Positions 20,137 through 29,014 of a stretch of DNA of 64,000 bases are shown here, piece after piece. This stretch comes from Gemella cuniculi DSM 15828. GTDB taxonomy: Bacteria; Bacillota; Bacilli; Staphylococcales; Gemellaceae. The notes under the pieces are model-generated. The model did no database searches. It was not told where the DNA came from and saw only the letters and a list, made by a program, of their open reading frames with translations. The DNA is taken from assembly GCF_000425665.1 (NCBI RefSeq), contig NZ_KE384432.1, positions 62,001-126,000 of the forward strand. Direction: 5' to 3'. Each line of letters starts with the position of its first letter. Position 1 is the first letter of the stretch. Position numbers and translations under genes: made by a program.

Positions 20137-21030
20137 ATGGATTTAGTATTTAAAAATAAAATAAACTTTATTAATACAATTTACAATTTAATTTTTATTT
20201 TTACACTTACAAAAATTTTTTTCTTATATTTTTATGCTGATATAACTATTAAGAATTTTATTTATCTCATCTTAATATTTATTATTTTTATTAATAGCTG
20301 GATGATTGAAATTATTCACTTAAATAGATATGGAAAAAACTCTTTTCTAAATTTGGTTTTTATGTTAGCTCAAGGAATTACCCTACTTTTTCTAATTATA
20401 AAAAATAACTTTGATATAAAATATTTATTAGCATGTCTTGTTATTTTTTCTGCTATACTAAGTATTCAACACATATTAGAATACATATTCACTGAAAAAG
20501 AAAATCTAATTATAAAGAAATTAACAGAACCATTTTGTTATATACTTACTTGCAGAACATTTTCTTTGTTATTAGGTTTGTGGTTTACTGATTATTCTTA
20601 TTTTTTTATTTTTATTAGTTTTTTAATCAGTCAATTGTTACCAAGTTTTATTTCTAGAACCCTACATGTCAAAACTATAAATTTTCCAAACTTAACATTT
20701 CAACTTTGGAAACTAATAATTACCCTGATTATTACATTGATTATATTTAATTATTTTAAACTAGGTTTTGGAAAAAATTTACTTGTAACATGTTTTTCTT
20801 TACTAATACTACTCACTATATACCAGTACAACTTTCATAATATTAATAAAATGTTAGATAAAGAATCGGGGAATAGTTTTATTTTTGCATCTTACCTTAT
20901 CATTCTTTCCATATATATTATTAATTTTTCTTTTATAAAAATTGATAATTTTTGGCTTATTATGAATTTATTCTTTGGAGGAGTATTATTTTTTTCAGGA
21001 ATGAAAATATATAAACAATATAGAAAATAG
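20137..21030 (+). CDS. Multi-pass membrane protein, possibly LtrA-like
   Basis: A 297-residue, very hydrophobic protein with about eight or nine membrane helices. The start (NTIYNLIFIFTLTKIFF, then INSWMIEIIHLNRYGKNSFLN) resembles the bacterial low-temperature-requirement A (LtrA) family, in which a D/N-L-(I/V)-F-(V/I)-F helix and a W-x(4)-N/H-RYG loop are typical. The match is by eye and partial. Function is unknown even for LtrA. The ATG follows AGGAG. It is a monocistronic gene facing away from the MarR operon with a shared intergenic region, so the operators at 20017-20057 could also affect it. Confidence 0.5.
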   Translation: MDLVFKNKINFINTIYNLIFIFTLTKIFFLYFYADITIKNFIYLILIFIIFINSWMIEIIHLNRYGKNSFLNLVFMLAQGITLLFLIIKNNFDIKYLLACLVIFSAILSIQHILEYIFTEKENLIIKKLTEPFCYILTCRTFSLLLGLWFTDYSYFFIFISFLISQLLPSFISRTLHVKTINFPNLTFQLWKLIITLIITLIIFNYFKLGFGKNLLVTCFSLLILLTIYQYNFHNINKMLDKESGNSFIFASYLIILSIYIINFSFIKIDNFWLIMNLFFGGVLFFSGMKIYKQYRK

Positions 21031-21077
21031 AGAATGACTTAAATATAAAATTAATATTTAAATCATTCTCTATTTTT
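21024..21077. terminator. Bidirectional terminator
   Basis: Arms aaaatagagaatgacttaaatat and atatttaaatcattctctatttttt (one mismatch) overlap the end of the LtrA-like gene and touch the stop of the SGNH hydrolase gene on the other strand. Confidence 0.8.
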
Positions 21078-21724
21078 TATCTAGCTTCTTCATAATCTAG
21101 TATTTCAGAAACCTTACTTGAAATATATTTCGCCAATTTCTCATGATTTTTTTCATCTAAATGGATACAATCTATAAGTGAAGCCTCAGCAACTCTTCCC
21201 GCATTTAAAAAATCAACTTCATACTTGTCACTTACTTCTTTAAATGTTTGTGCTAAAAATTTTGATTGCTTTAAACTATTTTCATCAAATTCACCAAATA
21301 AACTTTGTCTTTCTACTATTTCATCACGAAGTGGAACCGGAGATACAATTAGAATTTTTGGAATCTTGTAATTTTCTACTAAATGAGGATTTCTTATGTA
21401 TTTTATAAATTCCTCTATTCCTCTTGCTAAATGCTTTGCACTTGGATTAAATTGTTTTTTTAAATCATTAGTTCCTAACATAATTATCACTAAATCAACT
21501 GGGATATGACTGTACATAATTATAGGTAAAGTATCTATTCCACATCTAACAGGTATTATAGTATCTTTGGCTGTTATAGTTCGTCCATTTAGCCCCTCTT
21601 CTATAATTGTATCGTTGGGACGAGATTCTTCCAAAATTTTAGTCCAGCGTTTTTCCATTCTAATTCCATTATTTTCAGGGTTATATCCCCAAGTATTACT
21701 ATCTCCTATACACAAAATACGCAT
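21077..21724 (-). CDS. SGNH/GDSL-family hydrolase
   Basis: A 215-residue cytoplasmic esterase-like protein. The SGNH blocks are visible: block I ILCIGDSNTWG with the nucleophile Ser, block II GLNGRT, block III IMLGTNDLK with Asn, and block V DCIHLDEKNHEKLA with the Asp-x-x-His pair. The form is close to the arylesterase/acetylxylan-esterase-like branch. No signal peptide. The ATG at 21724 follows TTGGAGG; the upstream in-frame TTG at 21736 lies inside that ribosome site. Substrate unknown. Confidence 0.88.
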   Translation of the reverse strand: MRILCIGDSNTWGYNPENNGIRMEKRWTKILEESRPNDTIIEEGLNGRTITAKDTIIPVRCGIDTLPIIMYSHIPVDLVIIMLGTNDLKKQFNPSAKHLARGIEEFIKYIRNPHLVENYKIPKILIVSPVPLRDEIVERQSLFGEFDENSLKQSKFLAQTFKEVSDKYEVDFLNAGRVAEASLIDCIHLDEKNHEKLAKYISSKVSEILDYEEAR

Positions 21725-21833
21725 GACTACCTCCAATTTAAATTAATTTTTTCTAAACTTTTCTTAATTTTAACAAAGCAAATCACAAAAATCAATAACA
21801 AATTAAATACCTTTACTTTGATATATGAATTTG

Positions 21834-22517
21834 CTATATTTTTATTAATTCTGTTATTTTCTTTATAATATATGTTGGGTTATATTCTTTAGTATAATTT
21901 TCACTACTGTTTACCCAACAACTATCTATTCCAATATTATTAGCCCCCTTTATATCAGACGTCAGAGTGTCACCTATCATTAAAATTTCTTCTTTACTTA
22001 CAATATTTATTTCTTCGAAAATTTTTTCAAAAAATTCTTTTTCAGGTTTGTTGCAACCCATTTCTTCTGAAATAAAAATTTTGGAAAAATATTTATTTAG
22101 ATTGCTATTTTTTAGATGAGTGCGTTGGGTTATACCAACTCCATTGGAAGCAATATACAACTCATGAGATTTTGACAATTTTTCTAACATATCTATCACT
22201 CCATCGAAAACTTGATTTCCTTCTGAAAGATAAGCTCTATATCTTTTGTCATAAATTTCGCCATCAATCTTTTTGGAAAAAAGACTAAAAAATTCAATAA
22301 ATCTACCTTGAGTAACTTCTTTATTACTTATTTCTCCAAGTTCATATTTTATCCACAAATTTTTATTTATAGTCTCATATTTATCAAAAATTTCTTTACT
22401 ATACTCTATACCTTCCTCGAACAACAATTTTCTAAACGCTAGTTCTTGTGCTTTCCCAAAATCTAACAAAGTACCATCTAAATCAAAAAGTAAATATTTA
22501 TATTTTTCTAAAGCCAT
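21834..22517 (-). CDS. HAD-family hydrolase, YjjG/YfnB-like
   Basis: A 227-residue haloacid dehalogenase-type phosphatase. Motif I is LFDLDGTLLDF (two catalytic Asp), motif II is YIASNGVG, motif III is the Lys in GCNKPEKEFFEKI, and motif IV is MIGDTLTSDIKGA. The cap domain is helical (about 20-90). This layout fits the YjjG-type non-canonical pyrimidine nucleotidases, but the exact substrate is inferred. The ATG follows TAGGAGG. It stands about 110 bases upstream of the SGNH gene and may be co-transcribed with it. Confidence 0.85.
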   Translation of the reverse strand: MALEKYKYLLFDLDGTLLDFGKAQELAFRKLLFEEGIEYSKEIFDKYETINKNLWIKYELGEISNKEVTQGRFIEFFSLFSKKIDGEIYDKRYRAYLSEGNQVFDGVIDMLEKLSKSHELYIASNGVGITQRTHLKNSNLNKYFSKIFISEEMGCNKPEKEFFEKIFEEINIVSKEEILMIGDTLTSDIKGANNIGIDSCWVNSSENYTKEYNPTYIIKKITELIKI

Positions 22518-22613
22518 ACATTCCTCCTACATAATACAATAATTATAACATAGAATTTAATAGAAAATAAACTTTCTTAAAATTTCTTGAAATAAAATAA
22601 TAATGTTATTACT

Positions 22614-22653
22614 AAAAAGAAATATGGTCTAATCATACCCCATATTTCTTTTA
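22614..22653 (-). terminator. Terminator of the luciferase-like monooxygenase gene
   Basis: Stem aaagaaatatgg / ccatatttctttt with a T-run on the minus strand, 70 bases after the stop at 22725. Confidence 0.8.
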
Positions 22654-22724
22654 CGATTTTATTTTTGTATAATTGTAGTTAGATATATCAATAACTTTTT
22701 TTTATAAAATTTTGTGTAATGATA

Positions 22725-23774
22725 TTACTTATCTTTTTTGGCAAAATACTCTCGAACTTTCGGTGCTACTTCTTTACCAAATAATTTTATAGATTTCATT
22801 ATGTCCTCATGTTCCATTGAACCTAATGGTAAGTGTAACATAAATCTATCCAATCCTAAAGTTTCTATCATATCAATAAGTTTATTTGCTACTGTTTCAG
22901 GACTTCCTACTAACATAGCACCATCTGACCCCACACTATTTAAGTATTGTTCAAAAGTTAATGGTCTCCAAAACGGTCTATCTTTAGATATTGCATCCAC
23001 TACTTGTTTAGTTGGATGGAAATATTTTTTTATCGCTTCCTCATCAGTTTCTGCCACAAATCCCCACGAATGAGATGCAACTTTTAATTTTTTTTCGCTA
23101 TGTCCTGCATTTCTACCAATTGCTCGATAATAACCCACTAACCCCTTAAACCTTTTGTATTCTCCTCCTATAATTGCATATGCAATCGGTAATCCTTTTT
23201 GAGCAATCTTAATAGTTGATTCTGTATTACCTCCTGTAGCTACCCAAATTGGAAAATCTTCTTGTACTGCACGCGGATATACTCCTTTGCTATCTACACT
23301 TTGAGCAAATTTTCCTTTCCACGTAAGTTTTTCATTATGTTTAATTTCTTCAAGCATTGCTAGCTTTTCATCAAATAGTTCTTCATAATCAGCTAAATCA
23401 TATCCGAATAACGGAAATGACTCTGTAAATGATCCACGTCCTACCATTACTTCACTTCTTCCACTTGATATCGCATCAATAGTAGCATACTGTTGATATA
23501 CTCTTACTGGATCCGATGAAGAAAGAACAGTTACTGCTGAACTTAATCTTATATTTTTTGTGACTGCTGCTCCTGCTGCAAGTAAAATTTCTGGTGCTGA
23601 TACTGCAAAATCTTTTCTATGATGCTCTCCTATTGAGTAAATATCTAACCCCACTTCGTCTGCAAGTTTCATCTCTTCTATCATATTACGAATACGTTCA
23701 TCATGTGTTGGTGTTTTACCAGTTCCTTCAATTTTTGTTGTTTCTCCAAATGTACTAATACCTAATTCTATCAT
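22725..23774 (-). CDS. Luciferase-like (LLM class) flavin-dependent oxidoreductase
   Basis: A 349-residue TIM-barrel monooxygenase. Typical signatures are GLDIYSIGEHHRKDFAVSAPEI near the N terminus, RLSSAVTVLSSSDPVRVYQQ, SSGRSEVMVGRGSFTESFPLFG and the late VGSPETVANKLIDM. The length and the GRGSFTESFPLFGYDL segment suggest the branch of probable LLM oxidoreductases found in Firmicutes and Agrobacterium. FMN is the expected cofactor. The ATG follows TAGGAGG. A MarR-type operator (23791-23810) lies just upstream, matching the site at the promoter of the neighbouring MarR gene. Confidence 0.88.
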   Translation of the reverse strand: MIELGISTFGETTKIEGTGKTPTHDERIRNMIEEMKLADEVGLDIYSIGEHHRKDFAVSAPEILLAAGAAVTKNIRLSSAVTVLSSSDPVRVYQQYATIDAISSGRSEVMVGRGSFTESFPLFGYDLADYEELFDEKLAMLEEIKHNEKLTWKGKFAQSVDSKGVYPRAVQEDFPIWVATGGNTESTIKIAQKGLPIAYAIIGGEYKRFKGLVGYYRAIGRNAGHSEKKLKVASHSWGFVAETDEEAIKKYFHPTKQVVDAISKDRPFWRPLTFEQYLNSVGSDGAMLVGSPETVANKLIDMIETLGLDRFMLHLPLGSMEHEDIMKSIKLFGKEVAPKVREYFAKKDK

Positions 23775-23790
23775 TTTATTCCTCCTAAAT

Positions 23791-23810
23791 TTATCTCGAT
23801 TTTGAGATTT
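23791..23810 (-). promoter_or_regulatory. Operator upstream of the LLM oxidoreductase
   Basis: Sequence ttatctcgattttgagattt, an imperfect copy of the MarR-gene operator taatctcgatttcgagatta (24379-24398). It lies 17 bases upstream of the LLM ATG, so bound repressor could block transcription entering the gene. Confidence 0.7.
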
Positions 23811-23822
23811 TTTGTTTTAATA

Positions 23823-23847
23823 TTCAGGTTGGATATGCCAACCTGAA
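23823..23847. terminator. Hairpin between the MarR and LLM genes
   Basis: A perfect 10-bp stem, ttcaggttgg / ccaacctgaa, with a 5-base loop, directly after the MarR stop. The T-run lies on the plus strand, the wrong side for the minus-strand genes. It could act as an attenuator or processing site rather than as a true terminator. Confidence 0.5.
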
Positions 23848-23848
23848 T

Positions 23849-24259
23849 TTATTTTTTTATTTTTATTAATATGTTTCTCAAAGCTTTCAATTCTTCTTTT
23901 GTTAAATCTGAGAATACTTTTTTTGTATGTTTCTTATGAATAGGAAAAATATTTTCCATCAAATTTTTCCCTTCATCAGTTAACTCTATGTAAGTTACTC
24001 TTTTGTCGTCTTCATAAATTTCACGAGCTGTATAACCTTTTTTACATAGATTATCTACTACATATGTAGCACTTCCACTAGCTAACAAAATTCTATCTCG
24101 AATTTCTTGAATATTTTTTTTTCCTTTACTATACAAAAATTCCATAACTGAAAATTCTGTTGCATTTATCGGATAAGTCTTTAAAGTTTTCTTTAGATCA
24201 TCTACTAATAGATTGCTTGCCCTCATTATACTTATTACAGCTTTGAATTCTTCGCCCAT
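23849..24259 (-). CDS. MarR family regulator of the LLM oxidoreductase
   Basis: A 136-residue winged-helix regulator with helix-turn-helix PINATEFSVMEFLYSKGKKNIQEIRDRILLASGSATYVV and wing EDDKRVTYIELTDEGK. It resembles the regulator at 19549 in length and layout but has different operators (TCTCGA-type arms). The ATG follows a GGGGTGG site. Autoregulation is inferred from operators over its promoter at 24379-24426. Control of the LLM gene is inferred from the matching site at 23791. Confidence 0.9.
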   Translation of the reverse strand: MGEEFKAVISIMRASNLLVDDLKKTLKTYPINATEFSVMEFLYSKGKKNIQEIRDRILLASGSATYVVDNLCKKGYTAREIYEDDKRVTYIELTDEGKNLMENIFPIHKKHTKKVFSDLTKEELKALRNILIKIKK

Positions 24260-24378
24260 GATACCACCCCTTTTTACTTACTTAAATCAAAATTATTTAA
24301 ATAATTTATAGTATTCTAAAAATATAAATTTCTGAATTTTTATTTTTAGAATACCGCTTCTTCATCTCAGAAAATATT

Positions 24379-24426
24379 TAATCTCGATTTCGAGATTATT
24401 ATATCAAATTCGAGATAACATGTCAA
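24379..24426 (-). promoter_or_regulatory. Consensus promoter with operators, MarR gene
   Basis: Minus strand: perfect -35 TTGACA (24421-24426), 17-bp spacer, perfect -10 TATAAT (24398-24403). A 20-bp palindrome, taatctcga-tt-tcgagatta, follows the -10 box (24379-24398), and a half-site ttatctcga sits in the spacer. Confidence 0.85.
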
Positions 24427-24480
24427 CTTTAAGTTTCTACAATATACAAAAAAATTATTTTATCTTTATTTCTTAGTATA

Positions 24481-24521
24481 AAAAAGAAGCGTTTAGTCTT
24501 TTACGTACCAAACACTTCTTC
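24481..24521 (-). terminator. Terminator of the ABC exporter operon
   Basis: Minus strand: agaagtgttt ... aaacgcttct with G-T pairs, then TTTTTT. It lies 12 bases after the stop at 24533. Confidence 0.75.
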
Positions 24522-24532
24522 TAGTTAATTTA

Positions 24533-26323
24533 TTATTCTGCAAATTGACTTTGATATAATTCAGAATAGAAACCTTTTTGTTTTAATAATTCATCATGAT
24601 TTCCTTGCTCTATTATATCCCCATCTTTTAAAACTAATATTTTGTCAGCATTTCTTATTGTTGATAATCTATGAGCAATAACAAATGTAGTACGCCCCTG
24701 CATAAGTCTATTCATCGCTTTTTGAATTAAAACTTCTGTACGGGTATCTACACTTGAAGTTGCCTCATCTAAAATCAAAATTGGTTTATTTGCTAAAATT
24801 GCACGAGCGATTGTTAACAATTGTTTTTGTCCTTGAGAAATATTGGACGCATCTTCATTAAGTTCCATATTATAACCACCTGGCAAAGTTTTTATAAAAT
24901 GGTGAATATGGGCCGCTTTTGCTGCTTCTATAACTTCCTCATCAGTTGCATCTAATCTACCATAACGGAGGTTCTCCATAATAGTTCCTTTGAACAACCA
25001 AGTATCCTGTAATACCATAGTAAAATATGAACGCAATTCTTCTCTATTCAAAGTTGAAATATCTTTTCCATCAATAGAAATTTTCCCACCATTAATGTCA
25101 TAAAACCTCATAAGGAGTTTGACCATAGTTGTTTTACCAGCTCCAGTAGGTCCCACTATTGCAATCATTTCGCCTTTTTTCACATCACTAGTGAAATTTT
25201 TTATAATAATTTGATCTTCTACATAACCAAATTTAACATGATCAAAAATTACATTACCTTCTTTTATTCCTGATTTTTGAGGATTTTCTACTGGTTTTTC
25301 ATCTTCTGCATCTAAAAATTCAAATACTCTTTCTGCGGCTGCTGCCATTTTTTGTATTTCCGTCATCGATTGAGCGATTTGACCTATCGGTTGAGTGAAG
25401 TTGCGAATATATTGAATAAAAGCCTGAATATCTCCTACTCCTATAGTTCCATTTGCCACTAACAAACCACCAGAAAAAACGATTCCTACATAACCTAAAT
25501 TACCAACAAAATTAATCACAGGAAACATTAATCCTGAAAGAAATTGTGATTTCCATGACGAAGTATACAATTCTCCATTTTTACCATTAAACTCTTTTAT
25601 ACTTTTTTCTTTATGATTAAATGCTGCAATAATATTTTGGCCTGCATAGCTTTCTTCTACTTGACCGTTAACATCAGACAACGATTTTTGCTGTCCTGTA
25701 AAATATTTTTGACTCATTTTTGTTAGAGTCCCTAAAAGTATTGCTGAAATTGGTAAAAGTGCCAATGCTATTAACGTCATCAGTGGACTAATAGTAAACA
25801 TCATTACTAAAACTCCAAGTACCATCGTTACGTTAGCAATAATTTGTGTAAAACTTTGATTTAATGATTGACCAAGCGTGTCAACGTCATTAGTAACTCT
25901 TGATAAAGTTTCACCCACTGTACGTTGTTCAAAATATCCCATTGGTAATGTATTTATTTTCTTACTGATATCTTTTCTTATATCATAAGTTAGACGTTGT
26001 GATATATTACTCATAAGCCAGCCTTCTATAAACATAAATATAGAAGATATTATGTATAGGGCTAGTACAGTTAGAAGTATTCCACCTATTTTTTCAAAAT
26101 CAATTCCCCCAGTATTATTAACCTTTGCTACTAACCCATTGAACAATTCAGTAGTTGCTCTTCCCATAATTTTTGGTCCAACTATTCCAAACACTGTACT
26201 TATTAAAGCAAATGAAACAACTAGTATACTTGATACAGTATATTTCGTAAACATCAGTTTAATTACTCGCTTTAAAGTTTTTCCAAAATTATCAGATCTT
26301 TTTATTTTTTTCTCATTACTCAT
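24533..26323 (-). CDS. ABC exporter subunit with canonical NBD
   Basis: A 596-residue half-transporter with an N-terminal six-helix membrane domain (about 20-320) and a C-terminal ATPase domain. Walker A is GPTGAGKTT, Walker B is ILILDEATSSVD with the catalytic Glu, and the switch His is in VIAHRLSTI. The signature loop is degenerate (ISQGQKQ rather than LSGGQ). It overlaps the upstream 716-residue gene by eight bases, so they are coupled and surely form a heterodimer of the BmrCD/LmrCD/PatAB type. Drug efflux is the usual role. The substrate here is not readable. Confidence 0.9.
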   Translation of the reverse strand: MSNEKKIKRSDNFGKTLKRVIKLMFTKYTVSSILVVSFALISTVFGIVGPKIMGRATTELFNGLVAKVNNTGGIDFEKIGGILLTVLALYIISSIFMFIEGWLMSNISQRLTYDIRKDISKKINTLPMGYFEQRTVGETLSRVTNDVDTLGQSLNQSFTQIIANVTMVLGVLVMMFTISPLMTLIALALLPISAILLGTLTKMSQKYFTGQQKSLSDVNGQVEESYAGQNIIAAFNHKEKSIKEFNGKNGELYTSSWKSQFLSGLMFPVINFVGNLGYVGIVFSGGLLVANGTIGVGDIQAFIQYIRNFTQPIGQIAQSMTEIQKMAAAAERVFEFLDAEDEKPVENPQKSGIKEGNVIFDHVKFGYVEDQIIIKNFTSDVKKGEMIAIVGPTGAGKTTMVKLLMRFYDINGGKISIDGKDISTLNREELRSYFTMVLQDTWLFKGTIMENLRYGRLDATDEEVIEAAKAAHIHHFIKTLPGGYNMELNEDASNISQGQKQLLTIARAILANKPILILDEATSSVDTRTEVLIQKAMNRLMQGRTTFVIAHRLSTIRNADKILVLKDGDIIEQGNHDELLKQKGFYSELYQSQFAE

Positions 26324-28466
26324 GATGTTTTCCTCCTTTCGCTAATTCTTCTTCACTAAGTTGACTTTCCGCTATTTCTAAGTATGTTGGACAATCTTTT
26401 AGAAGTTCTTCATGTCGCCCTACTCCGACAATTTCCCCTTCATTCATAACGATAATTTTATCTGCATTTAAAATTGTTGCTATACGCTGTGCTACGATAA
26501 TTGTAGTAGTATCTTTCATTTTTTCTTGTAAAGTTTTTCGTAACTTTACATCAGTCTTATAATCAAGTGCCGAGAAACTATCATCAAATAAAAGTATTTT
26601 AGGGTTTTTTGCTAAAGCACGTGCTATAGAGAGACGTTGTTTTTGTCCTCCTGATACATTAGTTCCACCTTGCGAAATTTCACCTTTATACTTACCTTCT
26701 TTTTCATTAATAAACTCTTCTGCTTGAGCTATTAATGCAGCATTTTTCATTTCTTCATCTGTGATAGATTCATCACCAAATTTAATATTTGATTCTATAT
26801 TTCCACTAAACAAAACACCTTTTTGTGGAACAAAACCTAATAAACTTCTTAATTTATTTAAACTCACATCTTTTATATCCACATCATCAATAGTAATTCT
26901 ACCTTTTGTAACATCAAAATACCTTGGGATTAAATGTAATAATGTTGATTTTCCACTTCCCGTACTTCCGATAATTGCAGTTGTTTTCCCTGCTTCTGCT
27001 TCAAAACTAATATCACTTAACACTGGGTGATCAGCACCATCAAATGTGAAACTTACATTTTCAAATTTAAGAGTTCCCTTTGCATTATCAAGTTTACTAT
27101 CGTCAATATTTTCTCCATCAAGTACACTAATTGGTGTATTAAGCACCTCATCAATACGACCAGCTGCTACCGTCGCACGTGGCAGTTGCATCATTAAGAA
27201 AGTGAAGAATAAAAACGACATAACTATTTGCATAGTATATGTAATAAATGCCATCATATCCCCTACTTGAATATTACCAGCATCAACATTTTTTCCACCA
27301 ACCCAAATTATAAGTAGTGCAATTCCATTCATTAATAACATTATTGCTGGCATAAGTGCTGCCATAGTTCTATTTACAAACAATTGATTATCACGTAAAA
27401 CCACATTTTCTTTATCGAATCTTTCTTCTTCATGCTTCTCACGACCAAAAACACGAATAACAGAAATACCAGTTAAAAGCTCACGTGTCACTAGATTAAC
27501 CCTATCCACTAATTTTTGCATAATTTTAAATTTAGGCATAACTAGAATGGTAATCATTCCAATAATTAAAGCTAAAACACCTACACCTACCGCAATAATC
27601 CAACTCATGCCTGTATCAGTTTGAGTAACTTTGTAGATTCCCCAAAGTGCCATCATTGGTGAATATAATGCGATAAACAATAGCATATTTAAAGCATTTT
27701 GGATCTGTTGAATATCATTTGTACTTCTCGTAATTAACGACGCTGTAGAAAATTTATCAATATCTTGCTTTGAAAATGATAATACTTTATTATATAACTT
27801 TTCACGAAAATTATATGCGACCTTTGATGATACTCTACTAGAAATAAAATTAGATAAAATACTTGCAATACCCGAAATTAGAGTTACTAATATCATCTTT
27901 AACCCAATATTTTTCAAATAATTATTTCTTATATCATTAGTATCAATTCCTAATTCTTTATATTCTTCTTTAACAAAAGAGATACCCGCTTGTTTGGTCA
28001 TCATATCAGCAGTCTGACCTAATTTTTCAATAGTTTGTGTTCTTTGTTCTACTAAACTATCTTTGTTTATAACTCCTGCTTGAACACCTTGTGATAATTG
28101 TTCGAGATTTGTGTTTTGTGATTTTGCACCAAGGACAACACTCATAGTTTCTTTAAAAATTTTATTCAACTCTAATCTAGTTTCTTCTGATATGCTATTT
28201 AACTTATAGACACCATCTTCTTTTGTAAAATTATCATTAACTTTTTTTACTTCATCATCTGACATAAAAAGTTCTAAAGTTTTTAGTGATTTCTCACTAA
28301 TTTTATTTGGAACTGAATCCTCAATCCCGTTTTGTTGTATTCCTGTATCTACTATACTACTTGTATAAGTTGGTAGTTCTAATTCTGCCACTACTCTAAC
28401 ACCAAGTAATGCTATTAAAAATATCATTGGCAATGTGAAGCCCTTTAAATATTTTAATAATTTCAT
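26316..28466 (-). CDS. ABC exporter subunit with degenerate NBD and large extracytoplasmic loop
   Basis: A 716-residue partner half-transporter. Walker A is GSTGSGKST and the signature is intact (VSGGQKQRLSIARA), but Walker B reads LLFDDSFSALD (Asp for the catalytic Glu) and the switch histidine is Gln (IIVAQRIATI). Heterodimeric exporters pair one such degenerate site with a functional one, and the neighbour shows the complementary pattern. Between the first and second membrane helices is an extra domain of about 150 residues (about 38-188), likely outside the cell. The gene follows the MarR gene by 17 bases in one operon. Confidence 0.92.
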   Translation of the reverse strand: MKLLKYLKGFTLPMIFLIALLGVRVVAELELPTYTSSIVDTGIQQNGIEDSVPNKISEKSLKTLELFMSDDEVKKVNDNFTKEDGVYKLNSISEETRLELNKIFKETMSVVLGAKSQNTNLEQLSQGVQAGVINKDSLVEQRTQTIEKLGQTADMMTKQAGISFVKEEYKELGIDTNDIRNNYLKNIGLKMILVTLISGIASILSNFISSRVSSKVAYNFREKLYNKVLSFSKQDIDKFSTASLITRSTNDIQQIQNALNMLLFIALYSPMMALWGIYKVTQTDTGMSWIIAVGVGVLALIIGMITILVMPKFKIMQKLVDRVNLVTRELLTGISVIRVFGREKHEEERFDKENVVLRDNQLFVNRTMAALMPAIMLLMNGIALLIIWVGGKNVDAGNIQVGDMMAFITYTMQIVMSFLFFTFLMMQLPRATVAAGRIDEVLNTPISVLDGENIDDSKLDNAKGTLKFENVSFTFDGADHPVLSDISFEAEAGKTTAIIGSTGSGKSTLLHLIPRYFDVTKGRITIDDVDIKDVSLNKLRSLLGFVPQKGVLFSGNIESNIKFGDESITDEEMKNAALIAQAEEFINEKEGKYKGEISQGGTNVSGGQKQRLSIARALAKNPKILLFDDSFSALDYKTDVKLRKTLQEKMKDTTTIIVAQRIATILNADKIIVMNEGEIVGVGRHEELLKDCPTYLEIAESQLSEEELAKGGKHHE

Positions 28467-28483
28467 TTATTTTAATCCTCCTA

Positions 28484-28924
28484 CTATTCTTGTAATTGTT
28501 CTTGCAATTCTTCTAGCATAATTTCATTAATTTTTTTTAGACTAAGTTCAACCGCATCTTTCTCTTCCTTATCCAACTTAGACCAAAACCTTTTAAACCA
28601 ATTTTCATAATTTTCCCATCTTTCTTTCATATATTCTTCAGCTTTGGGAGTTAATTTCAAAACTTTTTTTCTTTTATCTTTTTTATCAAAACTTTGCTCA
28701 ACAAACCCCTTATTTTGAAGTTCAGTAACTATCGCAGTAACTCGTGATTTCGTAACTCCTAACTCCTCTCCTAGCCTTTGCATAGTTAAATCTTTTTTTT
28801 CTAATATAAGGAGCATTGCCTGAAACTCCGAACGTCTATAAGGACTCTCATCTTTTTTATGTATTTTCTTCATTGTTAGTCGCAATTCCTCTAATAAGTT
28901 CATTGCTTTTTTATGTTCTTCCAT
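28484..28924 (-). CDS. MarR family regulator of the ABC exporter
   Basis: A 146-residue winged-helix regulator. The HTH region is SEFQAMLLILEKKDLTMQRLGEELGVTKSRVTAIVTEL, and the wing holds DKKDKRKKVLKLTPKAEEYM. ATG 28924 is preferred to an in-frame GTG at 28954: that GTG sits inside an operator copy and upstream of the GGAGGTG ribosome site. Being first in the operon with twin palindromes over the promoter, it likely represses itself and the exporter and is relieved by a transported compound. This last point is inference. Confidence 0.9.
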   Translation of the reverse strand: MEEHKKAMNLLEELRLTMKKIHKKDESPYRRSEFQAMLLILEKKDLTMQRLGEELGVTKSRVTAIVTELQNKGFVEQSFDKKDKRKKVLKLTPKAEEYMKERWENYENWFKRFWSKLDKEEKDAVELSLKKINEIMLEELQEQLQE

Positions 28925-28947
28925 TTTTACTTTTACACCTCCAAAAT

Positions 28948-29014
28948 AGTTCACAAAGTTTACTTTTTAGTTAACCATGTGAACTATTATATTAAAATTT
29001 TATTATTATGTCAA
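28948..29014 (-). promoter_or_regulatory. Consensus promoter and twin operators of the MarR-ABC operon
   Basis: Minus strand: -35 TTGACA (29009-29014), 17-bp spacer, -10 TATAAT (28986-28991). Two palindromic sites of the form agttnacnnngtnaact lie at 28969-28985 and 28948-28964, offset by 21 bp, covering the transcription start and leader. Confidence 0.85.
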
